The notes under the pieces: generated by a model
What the model saw: only the letters and a program-made list of their open reading frames with translations
Database searches by the model: none
What the model was told of the DNA's origin: nothing
Position numbers and translations under genes: made by a program
Shown here: piece by piece, positions 23,694 to 26,278 of the stretch
Position numbering within the stretch: the stretch's first letter is position 1
How the letters are laid out: each line of letters opens with the position of its first letter
Assembly: GCA_043754435.1 (NCBI GenBank)
Contig: JAYUUS010000249.1
Location: 1 to 26,278 of the forward strand
Length of the DNA: 26,278 bases
From: JANNYA01 sp043754435
Lineage (GTDB): Bacteria; Pseudomonadota; Gammaproteobacteria; Xanthomonadales; SZUA-5
Reading direction: 5' to 3'

Positions 23694-23722
23694 TTGACGC
23701 GCGAAAACCGCATCAATATAGT
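23694..23722 (+). promoter_or_regulatory. Sigma70 promoter for tRNA-Asn
   Basis: TTGACG (23694-23699) and TATAGT (23717-23722) are 17 bases apart. The expected start is near 23729, just before the tRNA at 23738. This is the best promoter match in the window. Confidence 0.75.
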
Positions 23723-23737
23723 TCGCGACTCCAGCGT

Positions 23738-23813
23738 TCCTTCATAGCTCAGCTGGTAGAGCATCGGACTGTTAATCCGTGTGTCCCTGGTTCGAGTCCA
23801 GGTGAAGGAGCCA
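23738..23813 (+). tRNA. tRNA-Asn (GTT)
   Basis: A 76-base cloverleaf. The acceptor stem is TCCTTCA with TGAAGGA plus discriminator G and an encoded CCA end (23811-23813). The D arm is AGCTCAGCTGGTAGAGC, the anticodon loop is CTGTTAA with anticodon GTT (23771-23773), and the T arm is CCTGG-TTCGAGT-CCAGG. The top anticodon-stem pair is a T-T mismatch. Confidence 0.97.
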
Positions 23814-23821
23814 AGTTAAAC

Positions 23822-23882
23822 AATTAAAGTTATAAAACCACGCAAGCATATGCATTTGCGTGGTTTATTGCTTTAATTTTTT
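23822..23882 (+). terminator. Two-stage terminator hairpin after tRNA-Asn
   Basis: An inner 11-bp stem (AAACCACGCAA at 23835-23845 with TTGCGTGGTTT at 23856-23866) and an outer 8-bp stem (AATTAAAG at 23822-23829 with CTTTAATT at 23871-23878) are joined by a small internal loop and followed by T4 (23879-23882). It begins nine bases after the tRNA. Confidence 0.8.
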
Positions 23883-23999
23883 ACAATATTCTGCGTTTCA
23901 TTCCGTGTTGTTTCAGCAAAATGTGTATCCGCCCATAATAAGCCCCACAAGTTGTGCACGCCGCATCCCAGTACAGGCCAAAGTTAAAAAAATGCACTG

Positions 24000-24128
24000 C
24001 TAGAACCTGAACGGTTTGAATCGAATCGGGTGCTCGTCTAAGTAGATCTTCGCCTTCTCAAAATCCGAGTCCAGAATCGTTTTCGGTCGTGAACGAAACT
24101 GAGCCGCTCGCAACTCTCGCCATGGGTT
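24000..24128 (-). pseudogene. 3' remnant of an unknown gene cut at the IS66 end
   Basis: From the inferred edge of the insertion sequence a minus-strand frame runs for 42 codons to TAG (24002-24000). It reads NPWRELRAAQF ... KTILDSDFEKAKIYLDEHP and ends IRFKPFRF, which has the composition of a real protein. I do not recognise the family. The frame has no start of its own, and the other half should lie beyond the right edge of the window, past the element. 23883-23999 holds nothing I can identify. Confidence 0.45.
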
Positions 24129-24129
24129 G

Positions 24130-24144
24130 GTAACCGTCCGCCCC
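24130..24144 (+). repeat. Candidate terminal inverted repeat of the IS66 element
   Basis: GTAACCGTCCGCCCC resembles known IS66-family ends, which start GTAA. It lies about 30 bases beyond the tnpC stop at 24175. The matching repeat at the other end is outside the window. Confidence 0.5.
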
Positions 24145-24174
24145 AGCGACTCTTGCCTGTGAAGCTGCGACCAA

Positions 24175-25892
24175 CTAGGCGCGCGGTTTCCAATTTTGTG
24201 GCAACAATGTACTAATCTGGCTGTTCAAAGTACTTGGCAGTCGGCGTAGCACATCCTCCAAATATAGCGTTGGGTTCAAGCCGCACGCCTTGGCGCTTTC
24301 AATCAGCGTATAGATTGTCGCCGCAGCCTCACCGCCGTTCTCACTTCCCGCAAACAGCCAATTCTTCCGGCCCACTGCCACCACACGCAACGCGCGCTCG
24401 GCGGCGTTGTTGTCGATTTTCGTTCGTCCATCTTCCAGATAGCGCGTCAGCGCTGTCCAGTGGCGCAAGCTGTAACCAATCGCAAGCGCCGTGGGTGACT
24501 TTGGCAGCAGCTCACGAAGTTCGCTTTCTAACCAAATCTTGAGTTCCATGAGGATCGGCGCTGCATGCTTTTCGCGACGCACTTTACGCTGCTCGGGTGT
24601 TTCTTTTGTCTCGCTGCTTGCGCGCTCAATGTCAAATAATTGATTGATCGTTGCCACCGCCGCATGCGCGGTTTTTGCCGCCGGACTAAGCTTTGCGATA
24701 TCAAAAAATTTGCGCCGCGCATGCGGGGGAACGAAGTCGCATCAATTCACCCCAGAGCCAAAGATCAATTCGCTTGCTCACGACACGCGCAAACCAAAAC
24801 TGGCCGGTCACGATACAACGCATCGTAATTACTTGCCGCATCCGCCTGCAAATAACGCTTCCCGTCAGGCGGGTTCCAGTGCTTGAGCGTCGCCCTAACA
24901 TGCTCCCCTTTTTTGTTCGTCGTGAATTCGTAGTACACCAATTTTGACGCTGCACCCACATACGCCCAGGCCCGCGCGTTGATCGTTTTGAGGGGGTGCA
25001 ATAGTGGCAGCACCGTCTCATCAACGTGGATTACGCTCTCTTGCAGAATGCTCATTTTAATCGCCTCTGCGAGCGGCGCAAGCCAGCTCGAACTGGCCAA
25101 AACCCAGTCGCATAGCGTCTGTTTTGCCAAGTTCACTTTGCCATCGCGCAGATAGATTTCGCTGATCCGATTCAGCGGCAAATGATCGTCATATTTTTTG
25201 ACCAATACGTCAACGATCAGGCTTTCATCAGCCATGCCGCCATCAATGATTTGATGCAGCGGTGCGCTTATGACGCCAAGCTCTTCCAGCGTCGGATGCG
25301 CATATTTTTTGCGCAACGTACGGCGAATAAACATCCGGCCTGGCTCAATTGCCAGTTTGTCAGAAACATCACAGCCAATGAACTTCAGCGGCGTGCCGTC
25401 AGCCGCGATTTTGGCAGCTTCGTCAATGTCAATCGTGGTTTCTTCGACCGGCAAATCTTTCGGAATCGTGATCCTGGGTGCGGCTTTTGGCTGTGCCGAA
25501 GTCTTGCTCAGCATAGGCTTAATCACCGCATCTGCCAGCGCTTGAACTTCAATCGACTGCGCGCCAAACAGCTCGGCTTGCAGAGCGTTGCTGGCCTCAG
25601 ATTTTTGGCCGTATTGCATGCGCTTCAGTGCCGCAAACTGAAACGTCAACTTCTCAACTAGCAGCTCTAGGTGCGCGATTCGCGCAGTCTGCACAACGAT
25701 TTGCGCCGCTTGAGAAGTGATCTGCGCTGTTTTCCCAGCGTCCAAAATACGCAGCTGTTTGTTCTCTTCAAGGGCGCATTTGAGCTTGGTCATGGGGCCA
25801 AGAATGCACCGCAATAAAGTCATTAAGCAAGCGCTTAGCCGCCTTACTAAATGGCTTTTTTCGGGCACTCTCTCGCACGTAATATCAGGCAT
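24175..25892 (-). pseudogene. tnpC: IS66 transposase TnpC, disrupted
   Basis: The first part (25892-24765, 375 aa) has a leucine-zipper-like N-terminal region (about 40-95) ending RMQYGQKSE. The usual zinc-finger region lacks its CxxC pairs. The catalytic domain has first Asp D291 in HVDET and second Asp D351 in QADAAS. It then stops at TGA. The second part is in another frame, from HARRKFFDIAKLSPAAK (24723 onward) to 24175, and holds the catalytic Glu in NNAAERALR and a normal C terminus. Between the VCAC segment, which ends at 24783, and HARRKF there are 59 bases where about 6 are expected, so about 53 extra bases with stops split the gene. No complete DDE enzyme can be made without unusual decoding. 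The start ATG follows the tnpB stop directly. Confidence 0.85.
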
Positions 25893-26225
25893 CTAAGCCA
25901 CCCGCTTTGCCGTCACATTCGCCAGCCGACGTACCGACAAATCGATCCCTTCCAAAATCAATTGTAAGTCAAAATAGGTCAGCAATGCCAGCCTAGGTAA
26001 CACAAACCGACCGCGCTCCAAACGCTTGTAGCACAACCAAAACCCATGCCGGTCATACTGCAAAATCTTGACCTTATCCATGCCGCGATTGAAGAACACA
26101 AAGATCGTCCCAGATAGCGGATTCGCGCCCAAATCGCTGCTCACAAGCAACGCCAGCGTGTCCATGTTTTTCCGGAAATCAACCGGACTTAAACACACCT
26201 GCACCGCACGCCCAGTCGCCAGCAT
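25893..26225 (-). CDS. tnpB: IS66 accessory protein TnpB
   Basis: A 110-aa IS66 Orf2-type protein, needed with TnpC for transposition of this family; its molecular role is unclear. Family marks are the N-terminal VDFRKNMDTLALLV, the central NPLSGTIFVFFNRGMDKVKIL and the aromatic DRHGFWLCYKRLERGRFVLP. Length is typical and the frame is intact. Its ATG overlaps the tnpA stop (TAATG) and its stop abuts the tnpC start, so the three genes are translationally linked. Confidence 0.94.
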   Translation of the reverse strand: MLATGRAVQVCLSPVDFRKNMDTLALLVSSDLGANPLSGTIFVFFNRGMDKVKILQYDRHGFWLCYKRLERGRFVLPRLALLTYFDLQLILEGIDLSVRRLANVTAKRVA

Positions 26226-26278
26226 TAGCGCAGGCCTGCAAGTAATGCCGGGATCGCTGCGACATCAAAAACCGCAAT
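26225..26278 (-). CDS. tnpA: IS66 TnpA, 3' end only
   Basis: The last 17 codons of a gene that begins outside the window, reading IAVFDVAAIPALLAGLR then TAA (26227-26225). Position directly before tnpB and the one-base TAATG overlap fit tnpA of IS66 elements. Too little is present to judge more. Confidence 0.65.
   Translation of the reverse strand: MAVFDVAAIPALLAGLR

Larger units (their letters stand above)
24130..26278 (-). mobile_element. IS66-family insertion sequence, partial (runs off the right edge)
   Basis: The element carries, on the minus strand, the end of tnpA, a complete tnpB and a broken tnpC, the standard IS66 order. The end inside the window appears to be at 24130, where the plus strand reads GTAACCGTCCGCCCC, close to the GTAAGCGTC-type ends of the family. 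The other end lies outside the window. The bases 24122-24129 (ATGGGTTG) would be the 8-bp target duplication if the partner is found beyond the window. Confidence 0.88.

Noticed and set aside
24060..24076. GAGTCCAG after tRNA-Asn as a possible att repeat of the tRNA 3' end
   Set aside because: Only about eight bases match the T arm, too few for an attachment site.
24701..25024. 107-codon minus-strand frame crossing the tnpC break
   Set aside because: It is an out-of-frame shadow of tnpC. Its end, through the extra segment, matches no family I can name.
1..26278. CRISPR array, toxin-antitoxin pair, phage genes or a retron
   Set aside because: No regularly spaced repeats, no reverse transcriptase, and no paired small genes of known type are visible.

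Overview
This 26.3 kb window looks like a chromosome segment of a moderately GC-rich Gram-negative bacterium, most likely a betaproteobacterium. The evidence is the style of TsaD, S21, YqeY, PurA and MurJ, the tsaD/rpsU/yqeY neighbourhood, a fused lysophospholipid transporter/acyltransferase, and large hybrid sensor and c-di-GMP-type proteins. The genus cannot be named from the sequence alone. Roughly the first 23.8 kb is chromosomal and the last 2 kb is a partial IS66-type insertion sequence.

Layout. 1-357: no confident gene. 358-1461 (+): a secreted zinc endopeptidase of the M35 peptidyl-Lys type, ending in a clear terminator. 1655-2950 (+): purA. 2997-4010 (-): tsaD, divergent from rpsU (4103-4318) and yqeY (4359-4805), which end at a hairpin terminator; the dnaG and rpoD genes that often follow are not here. 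4897-6804 (-): an MFS lysophospholipid transporter fused to a PlsC acyltransferase. 6925-9942 (-) and 10112-13090 (-): two large signalling proteins, a membrane hybrid histidine kinase ending in an HPt domain, and a cytoplasmic receiver protein whose GGDEF and EAL domains have both lost their catalytic motifs (FimX-like).

13629-21770 is a metabolic and stress block. It holds a FAD-dependent oxidoreductase (-), then divergently a 51-aa DUF3309 membrane peptide whose stop overlaps the start of a sorbosone-dehydrogenase-like beta-propeller protein (+), and a possible 33-aa lipoprotein (+). A three-gene minus-strand set follows in the order Ca2+-type P-ATPase, CBS-pair protein, glycine-rich stress protein. 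After that come a decayed LprI-like fragment (-) and a pyridoxamine-phosphate-oxidase-fold stress protein (+). 22018-23580 (-) is murJ, divergent from tRNA-Asn(GTT) at 23738-23813, which has a textbook sigma70 promoter and a long two-stage terminator hairpin.

Beyond the tRNA, a 42-codon 3' remnant of an unknown gene is cut at the end of an IS66-family element. That element carries the tail of tnpA, an intact tnpB and a tnpC broken by about 53 extra bases between its second Asp and its catalytic Glu. No CRISPR array, complete prophage or obvious new defence system is visible. The most interesting items are the degenerate c-di-GMP receptor next to a phosphorelay kinase, the overlapping DUF3309/dehydrogenase pair, the fungal-type LysN-like protease, a palindrome shared by two distant intergenic regions, and the gene remnants missed by simple ORF calling.
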